Source of the DNA: Hymenobacter norwichensis DSM 15439
GTDB taxonomy: Bacteria > Bacteroidota > Bacteroidia > Cytophagales > Hymenobacteraceae
Assembly (NCBI RefSeq): GCF_000420705.1
Contig: NZ_ATVL01000007.1
Location: 310,001 to 374,000 of the forward strand
Length of the DNA: 64,000 nt
Direction of reading: 5' to 3'
Shown: positions 34,235 to 44,913 of the stretch, piece after piece
Numbering within the stretch: the first letter of the stretch is position 1
Layout: each line of letters starts with the position of its first letter
Program-made: the position numbers and the translations under genes
The notes under the pieces: model-generated
Seen by the model: only the letters and a program-made list of their open reading frames with translations
Databases searched by the model: none
What the model was told of the DNA's origin: nothing

Positions 34235-35098
34235 TTACACCAGCTTCCCAAGCTTGTCTTTTAGCTCCTTTGAAGCAGCCAATAACGGCAACCGGACGGC
34301 GCCAGAGCAAACGCTCAACGCTTCCAAGGTAGCTTTCACCCCAACGGGGTTGCTTTCCTCGTACATCAGCGGGTTCAGGTCTACGAACTTGAAAAGCAGC
34401 TGGCTAGCTGCCGCAAACTCGCCGGCCAGTGCGTGGCGCACCATATCGGTGAAGGGCCGCGGGAAGGCATTGGCCAGTACCGAAATAACACCTACAGCTC
34501 CGAAGCTGACGAGCGAAGTCGTCATCATGTCGTCGCCGGAGATGAGCAGGAAGTCAACGGGCTTGCGGGCGGCTATCTGCTGGCACTGCTCCAGGTTGCC
34601 GCTGGCTTCTTTGATGCCGATGATGTTGGGGTGCTGTGCCAGCCGGAGCGTGGTAGCCGCCGTGAGGTTGGAGGCGGTGCGGCCGGGCACGTTGTACAGG
34701 ATAACCGGCACCGGCGAGGCATCGGCCAACAGCTCGTAATGGGCAATGATGCCCGCCTGCGAGGGTTTATTATAATAAGGGCTAGCCGACAGCAGCGCCG
34801 TAACACCCGACAAATCGGTAGTGCGGATGGTGGCTACGGTGCCAGCTGTATCATTGCCGCCGATTCCGTAGACCAGCGGTACGTGGCCGGCTACGTGTTC
34901 CTTCACCACGCGAAGAATCTCAGTTTTCTCTTCGCTGGTAATGGTGGGCGATTCGGCGGTGGTGCCGTTGATAACCAAATATTCAATGCCGCCCTCGATT
35001 ACGAAATCAAGTAGGCGGCGCAGGGCGTCGTAATCAACGGAGTGGTCGGTGGTAAAGGGAGTGACGAGGGCGACGCCCGTGCCTCGGAGCTTGTCCAT
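34235..35098 (-). CDS. dapA: 4-hydroxy-tetrahydrodipicolinate synthase
   Basis: Condenses pyruvate with aspartate semialdehyde in lysine and diaminopimelate synthesis; 287 aa, cytoplasmic TIM barrel. Visible parts: NGTTAESPTI with the two catalytic Thr residues, Tyr135 in LYNVPGR, and the Schiff-base Lys163 in GIKEASGN. All catalytic positions are present, and the substrate carboxylate-binding Arg lies in NVPGRTASN. The family's usual GTTGE reads GTTAE here, a variant I regard as normal in this phylum. Start MDKLRGTGVALVTPF is typical. Single gene. Confidence 0.95.
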   Translation of the reverse strand: MDKLRGTGVALVTPFTTDHSVDYDALRRLLDFVIEGGIEYLVINGTTAESPTITSEEKTEILRVVKEHVAGHVPLVYGIGGNDTAGTVATIRTTDLSGVTALLSASPYYNKPSQAGIIAHYELLADASPVPVILYNVPGRTASNLTAATTLRLAQHPNIIGIKEASGNLEQCQQIAARKPVDFLLISGDDMMTTSLVSFGAVGVISVLANAFPRPFTDMVRHALAGEFAAASQLLFKFVDLNPLMYEESNPVGVKATLEALSVCSGAVRLPLLAASKELKDKLGKLV

Positions 35099-35223
35099 GC
35101 GGGGAATTAACTGTTGCTTTGTAGGAATGCAAGACGGGCGAGTTGTACTGCTCAGCGCAGATTCGCCTTCTTGGCTTCAAAATTAAAGTATTTGCTAGCG
35201 GTATGGCCGCGTTTTTCACATTT

Positions 35224-36159
35224 ATGCAATTTTCTTACTCTGCGCTGTCCACTGCCGCCGTTTGCGCCGCGGCTCTCACTCTTTCTTCTTGCAACGATTC
35301 CAAGACGGCCACCGCCGCTGAAACCAGCTCGCCCACCCGCGAAGTAATGAGCGGCACGGCCGCCGTGGCCGCCGAAGAAGACTCGGCCGCCGCACACGCA
35401 GCAGCTTCTGCCGGCACCCCGGCACCCGATCCGGCCAGCATTCCGGCCAGCAAAATTGCCGACGCGGCTACCATCACGGCCCGTCCGCAGGTGCCCATCC
35501 TGTGCTACCACCAAATCCGGGACTGGCGCGCCAAAGACTCGAAAGGCGCCAAAGACTACATCGTGCCCGTCGAGGCCTTCAAAAAGCAGATTCAGATGCT
35601 GGCTGACAGCGGCTACCACTCCATTCTGCCCGACCAGCTATACGCCTATCTGGCCACTGGCGCGCCGCTGCCCAGCAAGCCCATCATGCTCACCTTCGAC
35701 GACACCGACCTCGACCAGTTCACGGTGGCCCGCCCGACGCTGGAAAAGTACGGTTTCAAGGCGGTGTACTTCGTTATGACGGTAAGCCTCGGCCGGCCGC
35801 GCTACATGAGCAAGGCCCAGGTCAAGCAGCTTTCCGACGAAGGCAACGTCATCGGCTCACACACCTGGGACCACCACAACGTGAAGAAATACCAGGGTCA
35901 GGACTGGGTGACGCAAATTGAGAAGCCCACCAAAACGCTGGAGGAAATCACTGGCAAGGACATCAAGTATTTTGCGTACCCCTTTGGCCTCTGGAACCCC
36001 GAAGCCATTCCGCAGCTCAAGCAGCGCGGTATGGTGGCCGCCTTTGTGCTAGCCGAAAAGCGCGACCCGCAGGATCCGCTGTTTACCATTCGCCGCATTA
36101 TTGCCAGTGGCTACTGGAGCGCCCGCACGCTGCACAACAGCATCGTGCAGAGCTTCTAA
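35224..36159 (+). CDS. Lipoprotein polysaccharide deacetylase
   Basis: A 311-aa NodB-family carbohydrate esterase. The start at 35224 gives a lipoprotein signal ending LTLSSC; upstream in-frame ATGs at 35143 and 35203 do not improve it. An Ala/Pro-rich linker (about 25-90) precedes the deacetylase domain. There, LTFDDTD carries the catalytic and metal-binding Asp pair, and SHTWDHHNV the metal His-x3-His. The metal triad is present, so it should be active, removing N- or O-acetyl groups from a polymer such as peptidoglycan or an exopolysaccharide. The usual TFDDG reads TFDDT. Confidence 0.9.
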   Translation: MQFSYSALSTAAVCAAALTLSSCNDSKTATAAETSSPTREVMSGTAAVAAEEDSAAAHAAASAGTPAPDPASIPASKIADAATITARPQVPILCYHQIRDWRAKDSKGAKDYIVPVEAFKKQIQMLADSGYHSILPDQLYAYLATGAPLPSKPIMLTFDDTDLDQFTVARPTLEKYGFKAVYFVMTVSLGRPRYMSKAQVKQLSDEGNVIGSHTWDHHNVKKYQGQDWVTQIEKPTKTLEEITGKDIKYFAYPFGLWNPEAIPQLKQRGMVAAFVLAEKRDPQDPLFTIRRIIASGYWSARTLHNSIVQSF

Positions 36160-36203
36160 GCCGCACAGCAGTAGGCTCACTTCATCCCCAAGAAGCGTGA
36201 AAT

Positions 36204-36243
36204 GCAACAAGCCCTTGCAGCCTAGGCTGTAAGGGCTTGTTGC
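36204..36243. terminator. Shared hairpin between the deacetylase and rhodanese genes
   Basis: GCAACAAGCCCTTGCAGCC-type left arm (36204-36220) pairs with GGCTGTAAGGGCTTGTTGC (36225-36243) with one G-T wobble and a CCTAGG centre. It lies between convergent stops at 36159 and 36260. T-runs are weak, but pairing is long. Confidence 0.7.
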
Positions 36244-36259
36244 GTTGGCTAAGGGCTAG

Positions 36260-36640
36260 CTATTCAGCCTTTATGCCTTCGGCCTTCAGATCTTCGAAAG
36301 CTCCAATGTTGATGATCTTCTTGAAGCCGGTTTCCTCCATTAACACCGTGGTTTGGCCGCTGCGGTTGCCGGAGGCGCAATACAGTAAATAGGTTTTGTT
36401 TTTGTCTAGCTTGGCTATTTCGAAGCTGAAACCAGCTGCTCTGAAGTCGATGTTGCGGGCGCCTTTCAGATGGCCGACAGCAAATTCGGCGGGCGTACGC
36501 ACGTCTAGCAGTATTGTGTTGGGCTTCTTGAGGTAGTTGGCGGCTACGGCGGGCGGTACCGGTTTCGAGGCCGTTTGAGCCAGAGTAGGTTGCGTCAGGA
36601 AAAGAGCGCCAGCCAGGGCCAGCAACAAAAGGCGGGACAT
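36260..36640 (-). CDS. Exported rhodanese-like domain protein
   Basis: A 126-aa single rhodanese domain with a Sec signal (MSRLLLLALAGALFLTQPTLAQ). The active-site loop is CASGNRS (catalytic Cys followed by the Arg-containing loop), and LLDVRTPAEFAVGHLKGARN is the classic N-terminal signature. Active rhodaneses move sulfane sulfur between thiols; exported ones may work in envelope thiol or cyanide chemistry. Single gene on the minus strand, upstream of ligA's terminal region. Start at 36640 is the only one that gives the signal. Confidence 0.9.
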   Translation of the reverse strand: MSRLLLLALAGALFLTQPTLAQTASKPVPPAVAANYLKKPNTILLDVRTPAEFAVGHLKGARNIDFRAAGFSFEIAKLDKNKTYLLYCASGNRSGQTTVLMEETGFKKIINIGAFEDLKAEGIKAE

Positions 36641-36823
36641 ACGATATAGTCAGGAGTGGAAGTGGCGGCGGGTAGTATCCCGCGGGCCATGAGACTTGGC
36701 CACCGGTACTCCCGGGCGCGTACTCCCCGAACTGGTCAGGGGGGATTTGAGACTGGCTACGCGGTAGCGAGACTAACCCGTTTGTGAAAGTACGCAGCCC
36801 GGGAGGCCGGTATTATGAGAGCA
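36641..36823. other. Short GC-rich gap, nothing recognised
   Basis: The 183-bp gap between the rhodanese start and the ligA stop (both minus strand) contains no terminator or conserved box that I can identify. Confidence 0.3.
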
Positions 36824-39130
<2,307 letters not shown>

Positions 39131-39171
39131 TCGGCGCTGAGTTAGAGCCAGCTACCTATTTTTATTTCAGC

Positions 39172-39681
39172 TTACAGCTTGTCGGCAACCAGTACGCCGT
39201 CGGCCTCAAAATTCAACTGCTCTTCGGGCTTGGTAATGGCGGCTACTTCTTTGTCGGATTTGCCGGCGTCCTTGGCGTAGTGCTGCAAATCAGCTACGGG
39301 TACTTCCTCCCGGTGCGCCCAGCCGTTGATTACCACGGTTTTGCCGGAAATATCTTTAGGCACAAAAAAGGCGTAGTCCTTGAAGCGTACCCGCATTTCC
39401 TGGCCTTCGGGCGTTTTCATGGTTAGCCAGCAGCCTTTGGCCTGGCATACGGCATCGGCAGTGCCCACCAGCTTCACCTGCGCCGAATCCTTGTCGCCGA
39501 GCACTTGCTTCAGCTCCGACAGTGGCTTGGCACCCTCAGCCGTTACGGCGGCGCCGTAGGTTTTGCCTGCTACCTGGGTAACCGGAGCGGCCGGCTGGGT
39601 AGCAGCCGTTTCCGAGGCAGGCGTAGACTGGCAGGCACTCAAGGAAACTAGGGCGGCGAAAGCAAGAATCTTGGAAGTCAT
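39172..39681 (-). CDS. DUF4920 lipoprotein
   Basis: A 169-aa lipoprotein of a Bacteroidota-restricted family of unknown function. The start at 39681 gives MTSKILAFAALVSLSAC with the lipobox Cys at 17; a longer frame from 39774 adds 31 residues without signal character. The mature domain has the family's Cys pair (CQAKGCWLTM) that probably binds metal or forms a disulfide, and a conserved beta core (VRFKDYAFFVPKDISGKTVV) similar to small OB-fold proteins. It ends KPEEQLNFEADGVLV. Located between the ligA gene and a DUF3108-like gene on the same strand. Confidence 0.87.
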   Translation of the reverse strand: MTSKILAFAALVSLSACQSTPASETAATQPAAPVTQVAGKTYGAAVTAEGAKPLSELKQVLGDKDSAQVKLVGTADAVCQAKGCWLTMKTPEGQEMRVRFKDYAFFVPKDISGKTVVINGWAHREEVPVADLQHYAKDAGKSDKEVAAITKPEEQLNFEADGVLVADKL

Positions 39682-39760
39682 GGAGTTGGGCAATGAAGTT
39701 TGGAAGGTTGCTGCCGGAAAAATACGATTTTCAACTGGCTTTTCTGCCGCCCAGCCTCCG

Positions 39761-40594
39761 CTACTTGCCAGCATTGCGGGCCGCTAGTTCCCGCACTTCA
39801 TCCAGTTTACCGTTCTTGTTGTAAATCTCCGTCCGTACGATGCCTACGCCGGGGGCATAGAAATCCACCTGCTTCACGTTGGTACGGATGGCCATATCGG
39901 GGCGCGGTACGGTGGCACTCTCGCGGGCTGACTCCACTTTGTAGCAGGAAAACGTGCCGGCGGGTGTCTTCAAGGGGGTTGGCCCGCTCACCACTTTACG
40001 TTTGCGAATAGTGGTGCTCACTGTTGCAATGCTCACGACCGAACTACTGACCTGCACGCTGATGCCGCCAGGCGGGAGGGTGCTACCCACGGTGGGGGCG
40101 TTGGGCCAAGCTAGTGGAGTAGGATTGTACACCAGTTTCCGGTCCCGGAAGGAGCGGAGCGCGTCAGTATTCAGTTCGGCGAGGCCATCGGTGAAGCTGG
40201 TGTCGCGGCGGGTGCGGAAGGTGAGGTCTTGGAGGTGCAGTAAGCCGTTGCGAGTGTTGTAGCGGCCACTTTTGAGAGAAGCGGTGTACTCAGGTACTAT
40301 GCGTTTTTTGCTCTCTTCCCGCTCTTTTAGGGCCAGCGTCACCACCCGTTGCCGCAGTTCCCCAACTGGTTTGCCATTGCCACTCAGCACTCGGTATGTC
40401 AGCTCCATGTTGTCGGCCATGTTGAACGGCGACACGGCCTCGGTAGAAGCAGGCTGGGCTGCGTCAGGTATTAAAGCTTGGCTGGTGGCCGACGTTGTAG
40501 GAACAGCTATGGTGCTGTTCTGAGCCTGCGTAGCTGTAAGAGGCAGCAACATAGCTTGTGCAAGCAATACGGTGCGAATAGGTGGAATTAGCAT
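39761..40594 (-). CDS. Exported DUF3108/TapB-like protein
   Basis: A 277-aa exported protein. Start 40594 gives MLIPPIRTVLLAQAMLLPLT, a Sec signal ending TQAQ; a longer frame from 40642 is rejected. The mature part is beta-rich with repeated segments (MELTYRVLSGNGKPVGELRQRVV; KVVSGPTPLKTPAGTFSCYKVES) resembling the DUF3108/TapB family of periplasmic beta proteins. A single Cys lies in FSCYKV. No catalytic motif. It ends close to the DUF4920 gene (79-bp gap), so the two may share a transcript. Function unknown. Confidence 0.75.
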   Translation of the reverse strand: MLIPPIRTVLLAQAMLLPLTATQAQNSTIAVPTTSATSQALIPDAAQPASTEAVSPFNMADNMELTYRVLSGNGKPVGELRQRVVTLALKEREESKKRIVPEYTASLKSGRYNTRNGLLHLQDLTFRTRRDTSFTDGLAELNTDALRSFRDRKLVYNPTPLAWPNAPTVGSTLPPGGISVQVSSSVVSIATVSTTIRKRKVVSGPTPLKTPAGTFSCYKVESARESATVPRPDMAIRTNVKQVDFYAPGVGIVRTEIYNKNGKLDEVRELAARNAGK

Positions 40595-40905
40595 GGATAA
40601 GAGCGGCAAAAGGTCGGTAATGGCCCCACATACGTAGGACATCTTTTTTGGATTACGGTAGAGTTACCAAAAAGTATGCAGCCTTTATGCAAGGCCAAGG
40701 AATAAGTGCAAATAGCGAGCCAGCAGATTTTCCTGCCGCTTGCCATAAGGCAACTAACAGGCGGTGAGGTGCCAGCAGGTTCTCTACCGTATACTTGAGC
40801 TACAGCGCGCGTGCTTTGCCGGTGCCAAACCTGCGCCGACACGTAACTTGCGCCCAAGCCAGTCCGTTTTCATGGTATTATACTCAACCATTCCACCTTA
40901 CCCTC

Positions 40906-41166
40906 ATGCCTGATTCTTCGCAACAAGCCACTTCCTGGGCCGATACGGCCGCTTCTCTACTTTCCAAACTGTCGGGCGGGGTGGAACTGGCCCTGGCCTT
41001 CGACCAGATGGAACTGCAAGTGCCTAACCCGCAAAACCCTAACGCCCCCGCCGCTACCTGGCGCCTGAACGGCTCGTTGCGCATTCGTACCCGCGGCGAA
41101 AACCCACCTGCGGCCAGTAACAACCCTGCTGCCTTGCCACCCGCAAAGCCGACCTCCCTTGGCTAA
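40906..41166 (+). CDS. Small protein of unknown function, first of an overlapping pair
   Basis: An 86-aa protein starting at ATG 40906 (MPDSSQQATSWADTAASLLSK). The middle reads GGVELALAFDQMELQVPNPQ and the end is Pro-rich (AALPPAKPTSLG). The pattern suggests a small beta protein with a proline-rich linker. A longer frame from 40795 lacks support. The stop lies inside the start region of the next gene, so the two are likely translated together. GTAACTTGC at about 40841 is a plausible promoter box. Not recognised as a family. Confidence 0.6.
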   Translation: MPDSSQQATSWADTAASLLSKLSGGVELALAFDQMELQVPNPQNPNAPAATWRLNGSLRIRTRGENPPAASNNPAALPPAKPTSLG

Positions 41167-41506
41167 CTCACTGGAAATAGAGGCGCAACTGGTGGTAACG
41201 CTGGACGGCGACGATGTGCAGATTGCCGCGTCGGGTACCTATCTAATTGTCAACTTCCCTAGCCAGCGGGTTTTCGACAAAATCACCAGCGGCCCCCCCA
41301 AAGACCCCAACGCCCCACCTAAGCCCAAATCAACTAAACGCATCGACCCACTACAGCAACTCAACGACCTGGCGCTCCGGTTGGGGCTGGTGCTGGATAT
41401 GCGCGTGGCCGGCAAAACCCACGTCACGTTCGGGACAGGCCGCAGCGCCAAGATTACCATCAACGCCGTACTGGGTAAAATTGGGTCTTTCTTTCGGGGC
41501 GACTGA
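41159..41506 (+). CDS. Small beta-rich protein of unknown function, second of an overlapping pair
   Basis: A 115-aa product from a TTG start at 41159 (MANSLEIEAQLVVTLDGDD), overlapping the previous stop by 8 bp. It has alternating strand pattern (VQIAASGTYLIVNFPSQRVF), a proline-rich linker (GPPKDPNAPPKPKSTKR) and a second half (LNDLALRLGLVLDMRV, then TFGTGRSAKITINAVLGKIG). Both proteins of the pair contain a PNAP element. No ATG is available, so the start is less certain. A reading frame break in one ancestral gene is an alternative. Confidence 0.6.
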   Translation: MANSLEIEAQLVVTLDGDDVQIAASGTYLIVNFPSQRVFDKITSGPPKDPNAPPKPKSTKRIDPLQQLNDLALRLGLVLDMRVAGKTHVTFGTGRSAKITINAVLGKIGSFFRGD

Positions 41507-41746
41507 TAAACTGATAGCTGCCTGCCAAGCCACTAAGCGTTACTATTCGGGGCCACAGTGGCACTGAAACAGAGAAGGTAGCTGGTTGGCGGCAGTAGGC
41601 CGGAATTCAGGGGGCGGTGCTTGTTGGTGGGTAGGGCTTTTGCGTAACTTGCTTTGCAGGCTCCAGTTTCAACGGTTTAGTTTCGTCCGGAACTAAAGGC
41701 CGGTGAATTGGTTAGCCAAAGACTCCGCTTCATTCCGCCCCACCGC

Positions 41747-42391
41747 ATGAATTCCGATAAAGAACGTAAAGATAAAGTAGGGGCCAATCGGTCGGCCTCC
41801 ACCTTCCAGCGCATGGAGCGTATGCCGCCGCTGCTCATGATGCTGTATTTGGGTATGGTGGGCATTGGAGTATTGTTTCTGGGCTTAGTGGTAGCCTTTG
41901 CCTATACCCGCTACCACGAAGACCTGCCCCGCGGCCTGCACCCGTTTCCTAAGTTCTTTTCCATCAGTACCATCGTGCTGCTAATCAGCAGCTACGTGCT
42001 GGCCCAAGGCCAGCGCCTCTACCGCGCCGACGACGTGCTGAATCTGTCGCGGTGCTTGGGTGCTACGTTGCTGCTGGGCTGCATCTTTGCCGGGTTGCAG
42101 GTGCTGGGCTGGCGCGAGCTAATGATACAGAACGTATTCATGGATGGCGCCGATACTGGCAAATACATTTACATGATTTCGGCGCTGCACGTGGCGCACC
42201 TATTAGGGGGCATGCTGTTTCTGCTGGCGCTGCTGCTGCGTACTATCCACGCCTCGCGCGACGCCGTTCGGACCCTGGTTTTCATCCGCAACCCCTACCG
42301 TCGACTGCAACTCCGCCTGCTCAGCCGGTTCTGGCACTTCGTTGATGCGCTCTGGGTGATACTTTTTGTGGTTTTTGTGTTCCTGTATTAG
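41747..42391 (+). CDS. Cytochrome c oxidase subunit III-like membrane protein
   Basis: A 214-aa integral membrane protein with five hydrophobic helices, as in the short subunit III of heme-copper oxidases. The signature segments are ISALHVAHLLGGMLFLLALL and FWHFVDALWVILFVVFVFLY, which match the conserved HxxH and WHFVDxxW motifs. The start at 41747 (MNSDKERKDKVGANRS) gives a charged cytoplasmic tail of 35 residues. The other oxidase subunits are not in the window, so it is an orphan or a member of a distant operon. GTAACTTGC near 41644 could be its promoter. Convergent with the next gene. Confidence 0.87.
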   Translation: MNSDKERKDKVGANRSASTFQRMERMPPLLMMLYLGMVGIGVLFLGLVVAFAYTRYHEDLPRGLHPFPKFFSISTIVLLISSYVLAQGQRLYRADDVLNLSRCLGATLLLGCIFAGLQVLGWRELMIQNVFMDGADTGKYIYMISALHVAHLLGGMLFLLALLLRTIHASRDAVRTLVFIRNPYRRLQLRLLSRFWHFVDALWVILFVVFVFLY

Positions 42392-42408
42392 AAGTAAGTT
42401 ACTGAGCC

Positions 42409-42481
42409 AATAAAAGCGGGGAGGTTGATGTTTTAACTGTGCAGGTAGCACCAGTGGAACATCAACCTCCCCGCTTTTATT
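42409..42481. terminator. Bidirectional terminator with 24-bp perfect stem
   Basis: AATAAAAGCGGGGAGG (left arm 42409-42432) is fully complementary over 24 bp to 42458-42481, with a 25-nt loop. AAAA and TTTT ends give a U-tract on both strands. It lies between convergent stops at 42391 and 42493. Confidence 0.9.
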
Positions 42482-42492
42482 AGCTAACCAAA

Positions 42493-44751
42493 TCATCTTG
42501 CTAGCGTAATCGGTCCTTTGTACTTACGGCCGTCGGTGTACTCTATGAAGTAGAAATACACCCCTGGCACGGCCTGCCCACCATCCCAGCGGAAGTTGCG
42601 GTCCTTGGATTGATAGACTAGGTTGCCCCAGCGCGAGAAGATTTTCACATTAGCAAAGCGAGAGTCGCAGAAATCGGGCGGCAAATCCGGTACATTGAAG
42701 ATGGCGTTCTTATTGTCGCCATTGGGCGTGAAAATATTAACGGGCCGAAACGCCACTGTATCCGGGTTTACCAGTTCGAAGCGGACGACTCGTGTTTGCG
42801 GGATCGGCTGGCAGGTGGATTCCTGCAACTGAAACGTAACTTCCAGGGCCCGGCCCGCTTGGTCGTAGCCAGCGCAGTTGGCATCCCACCGAAAAGTGGC
42901 CGAGGCTTGTCCGTTGCCGTTGGTAGGTCGAAAACTCATCCCAGCCTCAGCCAAATCAAAGCCGTTGCCAGTGGCCGAAAGTACTAACGCGTCCCGGTCG
43001 GTATCGGTGCCGTTGAAGGTGGCCTCGTACATGCCTCCCACCAACCGCCGGATTACTGTAGGCTCAGTAGTGGAAGGCGCCCTTGGCAGCGACGTAGCCA
43101 GCAGAGGCGGCGCGTTGGTGTACTCCACCTGAATGGGCACTGTCAGAGTAACGGTTTGTGGGTCATTGCACGGCCCAGCCGAAGCCAGAAACCGAAATTC
43201 GTGCAAGGGTCGCCCCACGGCCCGGCAGTCAACTCGCCATGTAAACCGGCCGCGGGTCTGGTTGCCATTCAGTCCTTGCACAAACGTAGCGCCTAGTTCA
43301 GTGGGCTGAAACCCAACACCTGCCATCGTCAGCGTCACCGGGTCACTGTCGGGGTCAGTGCCCGTCACGTCAAACGTAATCAAGTCGCCGACGCGGGCCC
43401 GCAGCGGGAGGGTGGGGCCAGCCGTGCTTGCCAAGGCGGGTGGGCCATTGGGGTCGGGCTGGGCCGTGAAAGCCACCCGCACGGTGTCGCGCTTGGGTAA
43501 GCTGCAGCCGTCATCGGCCACTATTACATCCAGCAAGTACACCTGCCCGCGCGAGTTAAAACAGTTCGGAAAGCAGAGCTGAGACACCAAAGTGTCAGGC
43601 GCCCCCGGTGTTTTAATCATGCCTTGCGTGAGCGTGAAATTGGGTAGCAGCGAGCTAGGAAAATTCACGGCCCGCAAGCTCAAACTTAAGCGTGAAGGCG
43701 AATCGGCATCAGTGAAACGCAGGTTCAGGCAGCGGCTGAAACCGGGGCGTAGCCGTAGCGTGTCTTGGCCTTCTCGATAAGGCCCACGGCTGGTGGCGGC
43801 CTGCACCGTCATGGTAGGAGTTGAGTTTTGCGCGCACGGAATTACTTTGAGCTGGAAGTCGCGCCGGGCCTCACCAATTTTCACTCCCATGCGGTATTCC
43901 ACGCATTTCAGACCGAATACAAACAAGCCCTGGCGGCTGGGGCGCACCTGTAACCGGCCGGTCAGCCGGTTGATGCTTAGCGTAGGCGCCCCCGGAATCT
44001 GGCTGTTCACGCTGTTGCCCGCCGCCCAACTGATTTCCTGATAGGGCTGAGGTTCGGCAACCGGCTTTGGGAAGGCGCTGGTGGCGTGGCCATTGTAGGG
44101 CGTGGCCAGCTCATACACCAGCGAGTCGCCGTCGGCATCCTGCCCCCCGAAGTCGTAGTAAAACAGCTCGTTGATGCAAGCGTAGTCGCTCAAGGGTGGG
44201 AAGATGCGTGGCGTGGAGTCACGGAAGGGCTGGCCGTTGCGCACCACTGCCGGAAACTCCAAGTAGAACGTTTGGCCGGCGTCGGCCGCATTCAAAATGT
44301 TGTTGATACCGTTGTTGCGGCAGCAGCGCTCCACGGCGGCATAGTAGCCGCCCGCGCTGTTGTAGCGGTTGGCCGCCAACTCAACACGCGCCGTGTACAC
44401 GAGGCGGCGCGTAATCAAATCGGGCTTGGAGCAGGCCGGGTTGGTGTAGTTGACCAGCGTGTTGTTGCCCAGCGGCAGCACCACATTCTGCATGCGGTTG
44501 TTGGTGTTCTTGTCGAAAATGCTGACCGTCAGGTCATTGTCGAGAGCACCCGGCTGGCCATTAAGCGCGTCAAAATATAGGTTGAGCGTAATCTGATATG
44601 TGGAGCCACTCAGGTATTGCAAGTCCATTTCGCCCCCTACAATGTGGGTGGCGCAACTCGGCCGGCTGAAGGCAAGCAGCAAAACAAGCAAGAGCAGCAA
44701 ACCGGGCCGTCGGGCACTGGAACAGGTAGTTCGGGGTATAGGTAGGAGCAT
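42493..44751 (-). CDS. Surface protein with gliding-motility-type (T9SS type B) C-terminal domain
   Basis: A 752-aa secreted protein. The start at 44751 gives a signal in MLLPIPRTTCSSARRPGLLL; a longer frame is rejected. The body has repeated Ig/cadherin-like beta segments (TDADSPSRLSLSLRAVNF; TGTDPDSDPVTLTMAGVG; NGTDTDRDALVLSATGNG). The last 85 residues carry the gliding-motility-associated C-terminal domain: VNIFTPNGDNKNAIF, VKIFSRWGNLVYQS and GVYFYFIEYTDGRKYKGPITL. This directs export by the type IX system and surface attachment. Probable adhesin; ligand unknown. Bounded by a strong shared terminator. Confidence 0.93.
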   Translation of the reverse strand: MLLPIPRTTCSSARRPGLLLLLVLLLAFSRPSCATHIVGGEMDLQYLSGSTYQITLNLYFDALNGQPGALDNDLTVSIFDKNTNNRMQNVVLPLGNNTLVNYTNPACSKPDLITRRLVYTARVELAANRYNSAGGYYAAVERCCRNNGINNILNAADAGQTFYLEFPAVVRNGQPFRDSTPRIFPPLSDYACINELFYYDFGGQDADGDSLVYELATPYNGHATSAFPKPVAEPQPYQEISWAAGNSVNSQIPGAPTLSINRLTGRLQVRPSRQGLFVFGLKCVEYRMGVKIGEARRDFQLKVIPCAQNSTPTMTVQAATSRGPYREGQDTLRLRPGFSRCLNLRFTDADSPSRLSLSLRAVNFPSSLLPNFTLTQGMIKTPGAPDTLVSQLCFPNCFNSRGQVYLLDVIVADDGCSLPKRDTVRVAFTAQPDPNGPPALASTAGPTLPLRARVGDLITFDVTGTDPDSDPVTLTMAGVGFQPTELGATFVQGLNGNQTRGRFTWRVDCRAVGRPLHEFRFLASAGPCNDPQTVTLTVPIQVEYTNAPPLLATSLPRAPSTTEPTVIRRLVGGMYEATFNGTDTDRDALVLSATGNGFDLAEAGMSFRPTNGNGQASATFRWDANCAGYDQAGRALEVTFQLQESTCQPIPQTRVVRFELVNPDTVAFRPVNIFTPNGDNKNAIFNVPDLPPDFCDSRFANVKIFSRWGNLVYQSKDRNFRWDGGQAVPGVYFYFIEYTDGRKYKGPITLAR

Positions 44752-44913
44752 AGAGCAACAGGAAAGGGCAGGGGAATACTTCCGAAATATACAACCTGCC
44801 CAAAGCAAGCAGGTTATTGTAAGGTACAACGGTTTATGCAGGCTCCTGCGTATCTTGTTCCACCTTGGTAATCTGTGTTTTTCGCATTTTTACTTTTCCT
44901 ATAGCTGTTTTCC

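Noticed and set aside
34235..35098. GTTAE in DapA as an active-site defect
   Set aside because: The catalytic Thr pair, Tyr135 and Lys163 are intact; the Ala after the Thr pair is not catalytic and looks like normal variation.
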